Counted from the first letter of the stretch, positions 9,090 through 20,902 are shown. The stretch: DNA of 64,000 nt from Azorhizobium doebereinerae UFLA1-100 (GCF_000473085.1 NZ_AXBA01000025.1:1-64000); one strand, 5' to 3'. The notes: a model not told the origin generated them from the letters alone. Translations and numbers: made by a program.

Positions 9090-9250
9090 CGGACTTCAGC
9101 CTGCTTGGCACCGCCGCCCGGCGGCACGGCCGCAGGGCGAGAGAGGTGCTCGTGCCTCGGAGGGGAGGGCGCGCCGCAAGGCATGAGGCTGGCGCGCCGC
9201 TTCCGGTCTCTCACTGCGCCGGGGCGATCCCGCCGGCCGGCGCGCGGGTT

Positions 9251-9751
9251 TCACTCGATGATGAGGAGCGGCTCGCCATATTCCACCGGGCGGCCGTTCG
9301 CCACCAGGATGCGGGTGACGGTGCCGGCCCGTGGCGCCGGGATGGCGTTCATGGTCTTCATGGCTTCGATAATCAGCAGGCTCTGGCCTTCGCGCACCTG
9401 GCTGCCGACGTCCACGAAGTTGGCGGCGCCGGGCTCCGGCGCCAGATAGGCGGTGCCGACCATGGGCGAGGTGACGACGCCGGGGTGCTTGGCGAAGTCG
9501 ATGACGGCCGGGTCGGCCACCACGGGGGCTGCTGCGGCAGCCGGGGCGGCGGCCACGGCGGCGGGGGCGGCCGCGGCCACCGTGACCTGCGCGGGCGTGC
9601 GGGCGACGCGGATGCGCAGGTCGTCGTTCTGCACCTCGATCTCCGTCAGGTCGCTGCCGGACAGGAGGTTCGCGATCTCGCGGATGAGGGCGGTGTCGAT
9701 CGGGGTCTTGGTTGTTTTCATCATGTCATGCACACGCGCGGCCGTGGCCAC
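9251..9751 (-). CDS. accB: Acetyl-CoA carboxylase, biotin carboxyl carrier protein
   Basis: AccB carries biotin between the carboxylase and carboxyltransferase parts of acetyl-CoA carboxylase. The 166-residue protein has an N-terminal helical region, an Ala/Pro linker (about residues 58-80) and a C-terminal biotinyl domain. The biotinylated lysine is K132 in EAMKTMN. GTG 9751 is preceded by AAGGAG at 7-nt spacing, the best ribosome site in the area, so the nine extra residues before the usual MMKTTK start are probably real. Order on the minus strand is aroQ-accB-accC, as in many proteobacteria. Confidence 0.96.
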   Translation of the reverse strand: MATAARVHDMMKTTKTPIDTALIREIANLLSGSDLTEIEVQNDDLRIRVARTPAQVTVAAAAPAAVAAAPAAAAAPVVADPAVIDFAKHPGVVTSPMVGTAYLAPEPGAANFVDVGSQVREGQSLLIIEAMKTMNAIPAPRAGTVTRILVANGRPVEYGEPLLIIE

Positions 9752-9781
9752 GCAGGAGCTCCTTGCGGATGGTGGTCGCCG

Positions 9782-10225
9782 TCATGCGCGCGCCTGCCGG
9801 GCGGTGGCGAGGGCGGCGATGCCGAGGGCATAGCTCTGCGGGCCGAAGCCGCAGATCACGCCCCGGACGACCGGAGAGAGATAGGAATGGTGGCGAAAGG
9901 GTTCGCGGGCGAACACGTTGGACAGGTGCACCTCGACGGTGGGCACGCCGACGCCGGCGATGGCGTCGCGCAGGGCGACCGAGGTGTGGGTATAGGCGCC
10001 CGCATTGAGCACGATGCCGGCGGCGCCGGCGGCGGCCTGGATCAGGTCCACCAGCGCGCCTTCGTGATTGGTCTGGCGGAACACCACCTCAAGGCCGTGC
10101 CGGGCAGCGGTGTCGCGGCACAGGGCCTCCACGTCGGCCAGCGTCGCGGCACCATAGATGCCGGGTTCGCGCGTGCCGAGCAGATTGAGATTGGGCCCAT
10201 TGAGGACGTGGATGGTGTCGGACAT
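9782..10225 (-). CDS. aroQ: 3-dehydroquinate dehydratase, type II
   Basis: This cytoplasmic shikimate-pathway enzyme converts 3-dehydroquinate to 3-dehydroshikimate. The 147-residue length is typical of the dodecameric type II enzyme. The N-terminal [19 protein letters not shown] carries the active-site Tyr and the flexible-loop Arg. [28 protein letters not shown] and [15 protein letters not shown] (catalytic His) are all present. It is directly upstream of accB on the same strand. Confidence 0.97.
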   Translation of the reverse strand: MSDTIHVLNGPNLNLLGTREPGIYGAATLADVEALCRDTAARHGLEVVFRQTNHEGALVDLIQAAAGAAGIVLNAGAYTHTSVALRDAIAGVGVPTVEVHLSNVFAREPFRHHSYLSPVVRGVICGFGPQSYALGIAALATARQARA

Positions 10226-10376
10226 CCGTGACGGTTCAGCCTGCGACCCGATCCTGCCGGGCCCGCGCGGTTATACGGGGCCTTCCGTCGCAAGGAAAGC
10301 CGCCATCTGAGACCATTCACCGGACCGTCACATGGCGGCCATGCCGGCCGCGTGGGGCGGCCGGCTTCGCCCTGGG

Positions 10377-11144
10377 TCAGTTGGAGGCGGGCGTCTTGCC
10401 GGCGGCCGTGACCGCCTGCTGGAGCTTTTCCAGCCCCACGGCGCCCACGATGACGTCGTCGCCGATGACGAAGCTGGGCGTGCCGTTGAGCCCCAGCGCC
10501 TGGGCGATCTGCATGCTCTCGTCCAGCGTGGCGTTCAGCTCGGGCGAAGTCGCCTGCTTCTGGAGCAGGGCCGGGTCGATGCCCACTTCCTTGGCGGCGG
10601 CAAGCGCGCGGGCGCGGTCCGCCTGGCCGCGGCCGCCGAGCAGCGCCTGATGGAAGGCCAGGTATTTGTCGGGCGCCGCCAGGCGGACCGCCACGGCCAC
10701 CTGCGCAGCCTCCACCGAGCCTGGCCCGAGCACCGGGAACTCGCGCAGCACCACGCGCAGGTTGGGGTTGGCCTTGATCAGGGCGTTGATGTCGGAGAGC
10801 GTGTGCTTGCAGTAGCCGCAGTTGTAGTCGAAGAACTCGACCAGCGTGACATTGCCCTTCGGATTGCCCACCACGACGCCGCGCGGGCTGTCGAACACGG
10901 TGGCCTTCATGCCGGCCAGGGTCTTGGCGCGGGCCTGGGATTCCGCGTCGCTCTGGCGCTTCTCCAGCACCGCGATGGCTTCCTGCAGCACTTCGGGGTT
11001 GTTGACGAGGTAGTCGCGGATCAGCGGGCCGAGCTCGGCCTTCTCCTGGTCGGTGAAGGCTGCGGCGGGCAGCGTGGTGGTTGCCGTCAACCCGAGAACG
11101 GCCACGGCGGCGAGGGCGGCACGCAGGCCGGAGCGGGACAGCAT
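10377..11144 (-). CDS. DsbA-family periplasmic thiol:disulfide protein with ScsC-like N-terminus
   Basis: This exported thioredoxin-fold protein probably oxidises or isomerises disulfides in the periplasm. It has a signal peptide (MLSRSGLRAALAAVAVLGL, then PAAAFTD), a short helical segment (LGPLIRDYLVNNPEVLQEA) resembling the ScsC-type oligomerisation region, and a DsbA fold with active-site CGYC in the stretch FFDYNCGYCKHTL. The cis-Pro loop is GTPSFVIGDD. ATG 11144 is favoured because GGAG lies 6 nt upstream. ATG 11156, four codons earlier, is the alternative. An M48 protease gene follows 15-30 nt upstream on the same strand, so both act in the envelope. Confidence 0.85.
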   Translation of the reverse strand: MLSRSGLRAALAAVAVLGLTATTTLPAAAFTDQEKAELGPLIRDYLVNNPEVLQEAIAVLEKRQSDAESQARAKTLAGMKATVFDSPRGVVVGNPKGNVTLVEFFDYNCGYCKHTLSDINALIKANPNLRVVLREFPVLGPGSVEAAQVAVAVRLAAPDKYLAFHQALLGGRGQADRARALAAAKEVGIDPALLQKQATSPELNATLDESMQIAQALGLNGTPSFVIGDDVIVGAVGLEKLQQAVTAAGKTPASN

Positions 11145-11171
11145 CGAAATCTCCATGGTGACGGTCGAACC

Positions 11172-12593
11172 TTATTGAGTGTCGCCGGATTTGGCCGGCT
11201 TGCTATTCACGATATCGTCTGCCTTCAGCCAGCCCGGCGAGTTGGGCGGGAAGGTCTGGCGTGCGCGGGCGGCGAGTTCGCGCGCCGTGCGCATGTCGCC
11301 GGTGGCGATGGCCGCCTGGGCCGAGGCGAGGTCCGCCTGCGGCCGGTTGTTCTTCATTCCGTAGGCCTTGGCGAGGGCGCGCCATCCGCCGGCGCTGTCC
11401 GGATCACGCTGCGTCGCCTGGACCAGTTCCCGGATCGCCTCGTCCGTATAGGCCGGATTGCCGGATTCGACGAGGGCCTGGCCGAGCATGGCGCGGATCA
11501 GCGGCGCGCCATTGGTCATGCTGACCGCCTTGCGCAGCGGCGGCACCGCCTCGGTGGCCCGCCCGCTCTCCAGCAGCGCCTGGCCCTTGAGCTCCTCAAA
11601 ATAAGGATTGCCCGGCTCCTTGGCGATCAGGGCGTCGATCTGCGCCACCGCGCCGGAGACGGAGCCGAAGCGATAGGCGGAAATCGCCCGCGCATACAGC
11701 GCGGGCATCGACTGGTCGGTGGACGGATAGCGCCGCGCCACCACGTCGGGGCGCTCCTGGAAGCCGATCAGCTTGGCCCGCATCATGTCATGGCGGGCCT
11801 GGAGCGCGGGCGGGTCCTTGGCATTGTAGTAGGGGCTGGCCTTGGCCAGCACCTCCAGTGCGGCGATGCGTTCGCGCGCCATGGGATGGCTCAACAGGTA
11901 GGGATCGACGCGCTGGGTGATGAACAACTGGTCGTTCTGGAAGCGCTCGAACGTCTCCAGCATGCCCTTGGCCGATTGCTGGGTAGCGTTGAGATAGCTC
12001 ACCGCCGAGCGGTCGGCCGCCTGTTCTTCCTCGCGCTGGTATTGCAGGAGGGAGCGGCGGATCATCTCCTGCGGCGCCAGCACGGCGCCGGCGGCCGCAT
12101 TGCCCACATTGCCGCCGCTGGCCCCGCTCGCCGCTCCGGCCGCCACGCCGCCGGCGGCCATCATCATGGCGACGATGGCCATGGTCTGCGCCCCGGCCAA
12201 CTGCTCGCGGCGGCGGGCCAGATGCCCGCCCGCGATATGGCCGGTCTCATGGGCGAGCACGCCAATGATCTGGTTCGGTGTGGTGGAATCCACCAATGCG
12301 CCGGTATTGATGAAGATGCGCCGGCCGTCGGCCACGAAGGCGTTGAAGGCGCGATCGTTGATCAGCACCACCTCGACATTCTGCTGCGAGAGCTTGGCCA
12401 CCTTCAGGATCGGGCGGGTGTAGTCGCGCAGCAGGTTCTCGATCTCGGTGTCGCGGATCACCGGCAGCCCCTTGGTGGGGGGCGCCTGGGCGAACGCGGC
12501 GGTGAGCGACAGATGGCAGGCGGCCACCGCGCCGAGCAGGGCGCCGGTGGCGCGGCGCGCCGGAGCAAGAGCGGAGAACAGCGCGGCGAACAT
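11172..12593 (-). CDS. M48-family metalloprotease with TPR repeats (BepA/YfgC-like)
   Basis: This exported zinc protease probably works on outer-membrane protein quality control, like E. coli BepA. The 473-residue protein has a signal peptide (to about residue 36), the zinc motif HETGH at residues 115-119 and a third zinc ligand in EEEQAAD at about 188-194. A Gly/Ala-rich hydrophobic stretch lies between them. The C-terminal half (about 255-460) is helical TPR-type. BepA links protease and TPR in the same order. It lies directly upstream of the dsbA-like gene, which suggests shared work on folding of envelope proteins. Confidence 0.88.
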   Translation of the reverse strand: MFAALFSALAPARRATGALLGAVAACHLSLTAAFAQAPPTKGLPVIRDTEIENLLRDYTRPILKVAKLSQQNVEVVLINDRAFNAFVADGRRIFINTGALVDSTTPNQIIGVLAHETGHIAGGHLARRREQLAGAQTMAIVAMMMAAGGVAAGAASGASGGNVGNAAAGAVLAPQEMIRRSLLQYQREEEQAADRSAVSYLNATQQSAKGMLETFERFQNDQLFITQRVDPYLLSHPMARERIAALEVLAKASPYYNAKDPPALQARHDMMRAKLIGFQERPDVVARRYPSTDQSMPALYARAISAYRFGSVSGAVAQIDALIAKEPGNPYFEELKGQALLESGRATEAVPPLRKAVSMTNGAPLIRAMLGQALVESGNPAYTDEAIRELVQATQRDPDSAGGWRALAKAYGMKNNRPQADLASAQAAIATGDMRTARELAARARQTFPPNSPGWLKADDIVNSKPAKSGDTQ

Positions 12594-12829
12594 CGAAGGC
12601 AGTCAATCCCCACACACAACCGGAAATCGGAGCGGCGCGACCCTGGCAGGGGCGGCCTCTTGGCGTCGATCCGGCGGCGCGGTAACACGGGCGCCCGCAC
12701 AGCCGGGTCAACGGTCACAGTCTCTGGGTTGTCCCAACGTCTACCCACAAGGGGAATGCGGCGGCAAAACGGCGGTAGGGCTGCCGTGCCGGCATCCGGC
12801 CCGTTTCAGCGATCACGAAAGCGAAGGTC

Positions 12830-14014
12830 ATGACCCTCACCGCGCCCCTTTCCGGCCTCGTCCCCGCCTCCCGCCGCAGCGATGTGGCGCCGTTCATCGT
12901 CATGGACGTGATGGAGCATGCGGCGCGGCTGGAGGCGTCCGGGGCGCGGGTCATCCATCTGGAGGTCGGCCAGCCGGCCGATCCGGCGCCGCTGACCGCC
13001 CGCAGGGCCGCCGCCGCCGCGCTGGAGCGGGGGCAGGTGGGCTATACGGCCGCGCTCGGCATGCCCTCGCTGCGGGCCCGCATCGCCCGCTATTACCAGG
13101 AGCAGTATGGTTTCGCGCTCGATCCGGAGCGGGTGGTGGTGACCAACGGCTCCTCCGGCGGCTTCATCCTGGCCTTCCTGGCGCTGTTCGAAGCCGGCGA
13201 CCGGGTGGCCATCGCCGCGCCCGGCTATCCGCCCTATCGCCACGTGCTCTCCGCGCTCGGCTGCGAGCCGGTGCTGATCGAGACGCGGGCCGAGGACCGA
13301 TTCGCGCTGACGCCGGAGACGCTGCGCGCCGCCCATGCGGAAAAGCCGCTGAAGGGCGTGCTGGTGGCGAGCCCGGCCAACCCCACCGGCACCATGATGG
13401 ACCGGGCGGCGCTGACCGCCCTCCACGCGGCGGCCAGGGATCTTGGCCTGCGTTTCGTCTCCGACGAGATCTACCACGGGCTCGACTATGCCTTCCCGGC
13501 GGTGAGCGCGGCGCAGATCGCCCCCGACGCCGTGGTGATCAATTCCTTCTCCAAATACTTCTGCATGACCGGCTGGCGGGTGGGCTGGATGGTGGTGCCG
13601 GAGGGAATGGCGCGCACCATGGAGCGGTTGCAGCAGAACTTTTCGATCTCCGTGCCCACCCTGTCGCAGATCGCCGCCGAGGCGGCGTTCGAGGGGCGGG
13701 CGGAGATGGATGCCGTGAAGCACGGCTATGAGGAGAACCGCCGCATCCTGACCGCGGGGCTGCCGCGCGTCGGGCTGGAGCATTTCCTGCCCGCCGACGG
13801 GGCCTTCTACCTCTATGCGGACGTCTCCCGCTTCACCGGCGATTCGCACGCCTTCGCCACCCGGCTGCTGGACGCGGCCCATGTGGCGGCGACGCCGGGG
13901 GTGGATTTCGACCCGTTCCGCGGCAAGCAGTTCCTGCGCTTCTCCTATGCCGGCTCGCCCGCCGACATGCGCGAGGCCGTTGAACGCATCGGCGCCTTCC
14001 TGGCGAAGGAATAG
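12830..14014 (+). CDS. PLP-dependent class I/II aminotransferase
   Basis: This cytoplasmic fold-type I aminotransferase has 394 residues. The PLP lysine is K242 in [16 protein letters not shown]. Other family residues are the [11 protein letters not shown] stretch, [10 protein letters not shown] and the C-terminal Arg in FLRFSYAG. The sequence resembles the aspartate/alanine aminotransferase subgroup, but the substrate cannot be fixed from sequence. It is divergent from the M48 protease gene, across a 236-bp gap. The hppA gene follows about 100 bp later. Confidence 0.88.
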   Translation: MTLTAPLSGLVPASRRSDVAPFIVMDVMEHAARLEASGARVIHLEVGQPADPAPLTARRAAAAALERGQVGYTAALGMPSLRARIARYYQEQYGFALDPERVVVTNGSSGGFILAFLALFEAGDRVAIAAPGYPPYRHVLSALGCEPVLIETRAEDRFALTPETLRAAHAEKPLKGVLVASPANPTGTMMDRAALTALHAAARDLGLRFVSDEIYHGLDYAFPAVSAAQIAPDAVVINSFSKYFCMTGWRVGWMVVPEGMARTMERLQQNFSISVPTLSQIAAEAAFEGRAEMDAVKHGYEENRRILTAGLPRVGLEHFLPADGAFYLYADVSRFTGDSHAFATRLLDAAHVAATPGVDFDPFRGKQFLRFSYAGSPADMREAVERIGAFLAKE

Positions 14015-14115
14015 CGAAGCCCGGCTGCGCCAACTCGCCGGTTGCGACTTTCCAACGCACCCCTCACACTCCCGCCCATAACAAGAAAGTGGGCTGGAAA
14101 CGAAGGGGTGGTTTC

Positions 14116-16257
14116 ATGTTGGCACTATTGCTGATTGTCGCCTGCGGACTTTTCGCCGTGGGCTATGGAGTGTGGGCTGGCCGCGCCGTCATGGCGGCCG
14201 ATCCCGGCACGGCGCGCATGCAGGAGATCGCAGCGGCGATCGCCGAGGGCGCGCAGGCCTATCTGAAGCGTCAGTACACCACCATCGGCATCGTTGGCGT
14301 GGTGATCTTCCTGCTGGTGGGCGTGTTCCTCGGCTGGCTGGTCGCCATCGGCTTCGCGCTCGGCGCCATCCTCTCCGCCCTCGCCGGCTTCATCGGCATG
14401 AACGTCTCGGTGCGGGCCAATGTGCGCACCGCCCAGGCGGCGACGCGCTCGCTCGCCGGCGGCCTCGACATCGCCTTCAAGGCCGGCGCGGTCACGGGCC
14501 TGCTGGTGGCGGGCCTCGCGCTGCTCGGCGTGACGGTCTATTTCGCCGTCCTGACGCGCGGGCTCGGCTACAGCCTCACCAACCGCACCGTGGTGGACGC
14601 GCTGGTGGCGCTCGGCTTCGGCGCCTCGCTCATCTCCATCTTCGCCCGCCTCGGCGGCGGCATCTTCACCAAGGGCGCGGATGTCGGCGGCGACCTCGTC
14701 GGCAAGGTGGAGGCCGGCATTCCCGAGGACGATCCGCGCAATCCCGCCACCATCGCCGACAACGTGGGCGACAATGTCGGCGACTGCGCCGGCATGGCGG
14801 CGGACCTGTTCGAGACCTATGCGGTGACGGTGGTGGCCACCATGGTGCTGGCCATCATCTTCTTCTCCGCCGCGCCGGCGGTGCTGAACAATCTGGTGAT
14901 CTTTCCGCTGGCCATCGGGGCGGTGTGCATCCTCACCTCGATCGCCGGCACCTTCTTCGTGAAGCTCGGCCCCAGTTCCTCGATCATGGGGGCGCTTTAC
15001 AAGGGATTCGGCGCCAGCGCCGGGCTCTCCGTCTTCGCGCTCGCCCTCGTCACCTGGCTGCTGATCGGCTTCGGCCCCATCGCCGGCACGGCGTTGACGG
15101 GCACGGAACTGTTCCTCTCCGGCATCGTCGGCCTGGCGGTGACCGGGGCCATCGTCGTCATCACCGAATATTACACCGGCACCGGCTACCGGCCGGTGGT
15201 GTCCATCGCCCAGGCCTCGGTGACGGGGCACGGCACCAACATCATCCAGGGCCTTGCGGTCTCGCTCGAATCGACCGCGCTGCCCACCCTGGTCATCATC
15301 GCCGGCATTCTGGTCGCCTACGGCCTCGCCGGCCTGTTCGGCATCGCCATCGCGGCCACCACCATGCTGGCGCTGGCCGGCATGGTGGTGGCGCTCGACG
15401 CCTTCGGGCCGGTCACCGACAATGCGGGCGGTATCGCCGAGATGGCGGGGCTGCCCGCCGAGGTGCGCCATTCCACCGACGCCCTCGACGCGGTGGGCAA
15501 CACCACCAAGGCGGTGACCAAGGGCTATGCCATCGGCTCGGCGGGCCTCGGCGCGCTGGTGCTGTTCGCCGCCTACAATGCGGACCTGCGCTATTTCATC
15601 GCCCAGGCCCAGCCCGGCAGCTATTTCTCCGGGGTCTCGCCGAATTTCTCGCTGGAGAATCCCTATGTGGTGGTCGGCCTGCTGTTCGGCGGCCTGCTGC
15701 CGTTCCTGTTCGCCGCCATGGGCATGACGGCGGTGGGCCGGGCGGCGGGGGCCATCGTGGAGGAGGTGCGGCGGCAGTTCCGCGAGAAGCCGGGAATCAT
15801 GGCCGGCACCGACAAGCCGGACTATTCCCGCGCCGTGGACCTGCTCACCAAGGCGGCCATCAAGGAAATGATCATTCCCTCGCTGCTGCCGGTGCTTTCG
15901 CCCATCGTCTGCTATTTCGTCATCTATCTGGTGGCGGGCGGCGGGGCGGCCGGCAAGTCGGCGGCCTTCTCGGCGGTGGGCGCCATGCTCCTCGGCGTCA
16001 TCGTCACCGGGCTGTTCGTGGCCATCTCCATGACGTCCGGCGGCGGGGCGTGGGACAATGCCAAGAAGAGCTTCGAGGACGGCTTCGTCGACAAGGACGG
16101 GGTGCGCCACTACAAGGGCTCGGACGCCCACAAGGCGTCGGTGACCGGCGATACGGTGGGCGATCCCTATAAGGACACCGCCGGGCCGGCGGTGAATCCG
16201 ATGATCAAGATCACCAACATCGTCGCGCTCCTGCTGCTGGCGGTGCTGGGGCATTGA
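14116..16257 (+). CDS. hppA: Membrane-bound proton-translocating pyrophosphatase
   Basis: H+-PPase hydrolyses pyrophosphate and pumps protons across the inner membrane. The 713-residue protein has about 16 TM segments and the catalytic loops [47 protein letters not shown] and a C-terminal GGAWDNAKK plus [16 protein letters not shown]. The stretch [16 protein letters not shown] has Lys and Thr at the sites that separate K+-independent from K+-dependent enzymes (Ala/Gly in the latter), so this is predicted to be K+-independent. ATG 14116 follows AAGGGG; GTG 14089 is in frame but adds a poor N-terminus. Confidence 0.96.
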   Translation: MLALLLIVACGLFAVGYGVWAGRAVMAADPGTARMQEIAAAIAEGAQAYLKRQYTTIGIVGVVIFLLVGVFLGWLVAIGFALGAILSALAGFIGMNVSVRANVRTAQAATRSLAGGLDIAFKAGAVTGLLVAGLALLGVTVYFAVLTRGLGYSLTNRTVVDALVALGFGASLISIFARLGGGIFTKGADVGGDLVGKVEAGIPEDDPRNPATIADNVGDNVGDCAGMAADLFETYAVTVVATMVLAIIFFSAAPAVLNNLVIFPLAIGAVCILTSIAGTFFVKLGPSSSIMGALYKGFGASAGLSVFALALVTWLLIGFGPIAGTALTGTELFLSGIVGLAVTGAIVVITEYYTGTGYRPVVSIAQASVTGHGTNIIQGLAVSLESTALPTLVIIAGILVAYGLAGLFGIAIAATTMLALAGMVVALDAFGPVTDNAGGIAEMAGLPAEVRHSTDALDAVGNTTKAVTKGYAIGSAGLGALVLFAAYNADLRYFIAQAQPGSYFSGVSPNFSLENPYVVVGLLFGGLLPFLFAAMGMTAVGRAAGAIVEEVRRQFREKPGIMAGTDKPDYSRAVDLLTKAAIKEMIIPSLLPVLSPIVCYFVIYLVAGGGAAGKSAAFSAVGAMLLGVIVTGLFVAISMTSGGGAWDNAKKSFEDGFVDKDGVRHYKGSDAHKASVTGDTVGDPYKDTAGPAVNPMIKITNIVALLLLAVLGH

Positions 16258-16259
16258 AC

Positions 16260-16296
16260 GAGCGGGCGGGTGCTTGAGATCGGCGCCCGCCCGCTC
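16260..16296 (+). terminator. 14-bp stem-loop after hppA
   Basis: gagcgggcgggtgc (16260-16273) pairs with gcgcccgcccgctc (16283-16296) over 14 bp, with one G-T pair and a 9-nt loop, starting 3 nt after the hppA stop. It lacks a U tract. It could end transcription with help from Rho or protect the mRNA 3' end. Confidence 0.5.
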
Positions 16297-16446
16297 CACA
16301 TAAGGGCTGCCGCGGCTTTGCCGTGTTCGCGCGTCAGCCCGCCGCGCAACGCAGGGCAGCGGACTTTCATTGCGCCGTGCGATCGTGTAGGAACCGGCCG
16401 AAATGGCGCGCCTGGGCTTGAGCCCGGCGCGAGGATGATGGAATTC

Positions 16447-16845
16447 ATGCAGACCGTTCTGATCGTCATTCACCTGATGGTGGTGCTCGCCCTTATCGGC
16501 GTGGTCCTGATCCAGCGCTCCGAAGGCGGTGGCCTTGGCATCGGCGGCGGCGGTGGGGGCGGTGGCTTCTTCACGGCGCGCGGCACGGCCAACGTGCTGA
16601 CCCGCGCGACCGCTGTGCTGGCCGGCCTGTTCTTCATCACCAGCCTGTCGCTGACCATCCTGGCCGGCTGGGGCCGCACCCCGGCGTCCATCCTGGCGCC
16701 GACCAACGCGCCGTCGGGGCCGAGCGTCCCGAGCAGCACGGGCGGCTCCATCCTCGACCAGATCCGGCCGCAGGGCACGGCCCCCGGCGCCGCCGCGCCC
16801 GAGGCTCCCGCCCCGTCCGGCCCCCAGGTTCCGAAGTCTCAGTGA
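16447..16845 (+). CDS. secG: Preprotein translocase subunit SecG
   Basis: SecG is the small inner-membrane subunit of the SecYEG channel. The 132-residue protein has the first TM segment TVLIVIHLMVVLALIGVVL, the conserved cytoplasmic loop QRSEGGGLGIGGGGG, TARGTANVLTRATAVLAG and a second TM, then a Pro/Ala/Ser-rich tail common in alphaproteobacterial SecG. ATG 16447 gives the usual MQTVLIVIH start. ATG 16435 and 16438 are in frame and a few residues upstream, closer to GAGG. The pyrG gene follows about 110 bp later, the common secG-pyrG order of Hyphomicrobiales. Confidence 0.92.
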   Translation: MQTVLIVIHLMVVLALIGVVLIQRSEGGGLGIGGGGGGGGFFTARGTANVLTRATAVLAGLFFITSLSLTILAGWGRTPASILAPTNAPSGPSVPSSTGGSILDQIRPQGTAPGAAAPEAPAPSGPQVPKSQ

Positions 16846-18582
<1,737 letters not shown>

Positions 18583-18597
18583 CGAGGAGGAGTTCCC

Positions 18598-19482
18598 ATG
18601 CGTCGCGGTCTCGATCACGTCGTCCATCTGGTCCGGGATCTGGACGCGGCGGGGGAAATCTACGACCTCCTCGGCTTCACCGTGGGCTCGCGCAACCATC
18701 ATCCGTGGGGCACGCACAACCGCATCGTGCAGACCCCCGGCTTCTTCATCGAACTCCTTGAAGTGGCCGAGCCGGAGAAGATCCCGCCGCACAACGGCGC
18801 CTTCTTCTCCTTCGGGGCCTTCAACAAGGACATGTTGGCGCGCCGCGGCGAGGGCCTGTCGATGCTGGCGCTGGAAGGCAGCGATCCGGCCGCCGACAAG
18901 GCTGCCTTCGATGCGGCCGGCGTCGGCGGCTTCGATCTGTTCGACTTCGCCCGCACCGCGCGCCGCGCCGACGGCGCCGAGGTGGAGGTGGGCTTCTCGC
19001 TGGTCTTCGCCCGCGACCCAATCCCGTCCGACGCCGGCTTCTTCACCTGCATGCAGCGCAAGCCCGAGAATTTCTGGTCGCCGCAGATGCAGCGCCACGC
19101 CAATGGCGTGACCCATGTGATCGGCGTGGTGCTGGTGGCCGACAGCCCGGCGGACCACGCCAGCTTCATCGACACCGTCTCCGACTGCACGCCCCGGCGC
19201 GCCACGGACGGCTGGTATGTGGCGCAGACGCCGCGCGGGGCGATCGACCTCATGACGCCCGCCCTGTTCACCGAGCGCTACGGCGTTCCGGCTCCGGCGG
19301 GGGAGGGGCTGCGCCTTGCCGCCGTGCGCTTCTCGACGCCGGGCGCCGCCGATCTGCGGCGCGGCCTGGCCGCCCGCCGCATGCTGGAGGAGCAGATCCA
19401 GGGCATCGCCGTGATTCCGCCGCGCGCGGCCATGGGCGCGACGCTGGTGTTCGAGCGCACCGACGAGGCCGAGCCGGCCTGA
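18598..19482 (+). CDS. Glyoxalase-like (VOC) domain protein
   Basis: This 294-residue cytoplasmic protein opens with the VOC pattern [28 protein letters not shown] second similar module lies after about residue 165 ([15 protein letters not shown]). It fits the Glyoxalase_3-type family, metal-dependent or not, whose substrates are mostly unknown. A GAGGAGGAG box precedes ATG 18598, 15 nt after the pyrG stop, so it is probably cotranscribed with pyrG. It separates pyrG from kdsA together with the gdx gene, unlike the compact order seen in many relatives. Confidence 0.8.
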   Translation: MRRGLDHVVHLVRDLDAAGEIYDLLGFTVGSRNHHPWGTHNRIVQTPGFFIELLEVAEPEKIPPHNGAFFSFGAFNKDMLARRGEGLSMLALEGSDPAADKAAFDAAGVGGFDLFDFARTARRADGAEVEVGFSLVFARDPIPSDAGFFTCMQRKPENFWSPQMQRHANGVTHVIGVVLVADSPADHASFIDTVSDCTPRRATDGWYVAQTPRGAIDLMTPALFTERYGVPAPAGEGLRLAAVRFSTPGAADLRRGLAARRMLEEQIQGIAVIPPRAAMGATLVFERTDEAEPA

Positions 19483-19535
19483 GCTTCGGGACGCCCCGGC
19501 CTCTTGAACCGGGCCGCAGGTGCCCCACATCCCCT

Positions 19536-19560
19536 GAGCCTCCCGCAGGAGCGGAGGCTC
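19536..19560 (+). other. Stem-loop directly 5' of the guanidine-II riboswitch
   Basis: gagcctcc (19536-19543) pairs perfectly with ggaggctc (19553-19560). Its 3' arm ends one base before the first riboswitch hairpin. It could be the 3'-end structure of the glyoxalase-like gene or stack on the riboswitch. Confidence 0.45.
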
Positions 19561-19610
19561 CCGCGCGGACGACCGCAGCGGCTTTCGATCCTGGCGAGGA
19601 CGACCCCGCC
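19561..19610 (+). promoter_or_regulatory. Guanidine-II riboswitch (mini-ykkC) of the exporter gene
   Basis: Two small hairpins each carry an ACGA tetraloop in the context GGACGACC, the hallmark of guanidine-II RNAs. P1 spans 19561-19581: ccgc(g)cgg, loop ACGA at 19569-19572, ccgc/gcgg, 8 bp with one bulged A. P2 spans 19593-19610: ggcgagg, loop ACGA at 19600-19603, ccccgcc, 7 bp with one A-C mismatch. The linker is 11 nt. A CGGAG ribosome site follows at 19615-19619 and the Gdx start at 19629. In known cases guanidinium joins the two loops and frees the ribosome site, switching the exporter on. The genetic context (SugE/Gdx exporter) agrees. Confidence 0.9.
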
Positions 19611-19628
19611 GCTTGCGGAGTTGGATCC

Positions 19629-19949
19629 ATGGCTTGGATCATCCTGTTCGGCGCTGGTCTCATGGAAGTGGGCTGGGCCATCGGGCTCAAATATACCGAC
19701 GGTTTCACCCGCCTCTGGCCCTCGGTCTTCACCCTGGTGAGCGCCGCCGTCAGCCTGTTCCTGCTGTCGCTCGCCGCGCGCGACCTGCCCATCGGCACCG
19801 CTTATGCGGTATGGGCGGGGATCGGCATGGTGGGCGCGGTGGCGGTGGGCATCTTCGCCTTGGGCGAGCCGGCGGATGCGCTGCGGCTCGTCTCCATCGC
19901 CCTCATCGGCGTCGGCATCGTCGGGCTGAAGGTGGCGACCCCGCACTGA
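19629..19949 (+). CDS. gdx: SMR-family guanidinium exporter (Gdx/SugE)
   Basis: This small four-TM exporter works as an antiparallel dimer and swaps guanidinium for protons. The 106-residue protein has the conserved Glu13 in [16 protein letters not shown] (the W two residues later fits the Gdx subtype rather than EmrE). [19 protein letters not shown] and [11 protein letters not shown] follow the Gdx pattern. A guanidine-II riboswitch lies in its leader, which strongly supports guanidinium as substrate. It is probably expressed in response to guanidinium from nitrogen metabolism. ATG 19629 follows CGGAG. Confidence 0.93.
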   Translation: MAWIILFGAGLMEVGWAIGLKYTDGFTRLWPSVFTLVSAAVSLFLLSLAARDLPIGTAYAVWAGIGMVGAVAVGIFALGEPADALRLVSIALIGVGIVGLKVATPH

Positions 19950-20041
19950 GGCGCATGAGAGGGCCGCGCGGCGGGAGGTTTCCCGCCGCCGGCTGTTTGG
20001 CTATGAAGCGCGTCACCAGATGCCGCCCCCAAGGAGAGACC

Positions 20042-20902
20042 ATGTCCGTGACCGCCGTTGAGCCGCAGGCCGTGGTCGAGGTGGGGCCGATCCGCATCGG
20101 CAATGCGCTGCCCCTCGCGCTCATCGCCGGCCCCTGCCAGATGGAGAGCCGCGACCATGCGCTGGAGACCGCCGCCGCGCTGAAGGAGATCGCGGTGCGG
20201 CGCGGCATCGGCCTGATCTACAAATCCTCCTTCGACAAGGCCAACCGCACCTCGGTGACCGCCGCGCGCGGCATGGGCCTCGACAAGGCGCTGCCGGTGT
20301 TCGCGGAGATCCGCGAGCGCCTCGGCCTGCCGACCCTGACCGACGTGCACGAGATCGACCAGTGCGCCCCGGTGGGCGAGGTGGTGGACGTGCTGCAGAT
20401 CCCCGCCTTCCTGTGCCGGCAGACCGACCTGCTGGTCGCCGCCGCGCAGACCGGACGGGTGGTGAACGTGAAGAAGGGGCAGTTCCTCGCCCCCTGGGAC
20501 ATGGCCAATGTGGTGGCCAAGCTCACCCAGTCCGGCAACGGGCGGGTGATGGTGACCGAGCGCGGCGTCTCATTCGGCTACAACACGCTGGTCTCCGACA
20601 TGCGCGCCCTGCCGATCATGGCGCAGACCACGGGATCGCCGGTGGTGTTCGACGCCACCCATTCGGTGCAGCAGCCCGGCGGCAAGGGCTCGTCCTCCGG
20701 CGGGCAGCGGGAGTTCGTGCCGGTGCTGGCGCGGGCGGCGGTGGCCATCGGCGTCGCGGCGGTGTTCATCGAGACCCATCAGGACCCCGACCACGCCCCG
20801 TCCGACGGCCCGAACATGGTGCCGCTGAAAGACCTGGAGCCGCTGCTCGCGCTGCTCCAGGAGATCGACGCGGTGGCCAAGGCACACCCGGTCGTCATCT
20901 GA
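20042..20902 (+). CDS. kdsA: 3-deoxy-8-phosphooctulonate synthase (KDO-8-P synthase)
   Basis: KdsA joins phosphoenolpyruvate and arabinose 5-phosphate to KDO 8-phosphate for lipopolysaccharide core. The 286-residue TIM-barrel protein has [27 protein letters not shown], the catalytic-loop [22 protein letters not shown] and the C-terminal [18 protein letters not shown] with metal/PEP residues. The AAGGAGAGACC ribosome site precedes ATG 20042. It is convergent with the DUF1835 gene, 12 bp apart. Confidence 0.97.
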   Translation: MSVTAVEPQAVVEVGPIRIGNALPLALIAGPCQMESRDHALETAAALKEIAVRRGIGLIYKSSFDKANRTSVTAARGMGLDKALPVFAEIRERLGLPTLTDVHEIDQCAPVGEVVDVLQIPAFLCRQTDLLVAAAQTGRVVNVKKGQFLAPWDMANVVAKLTQSGNGRVMVTERGVSFGYNTLVSDMRALPIMAQTTGSPVVFDATHSVQQPGGKGSSSGGQREFVPVLARAAVAIGVAAVFIETHQDPDHAPSDGPNMVPLKDLEPLLALLQEIDAVAKAHPVVI

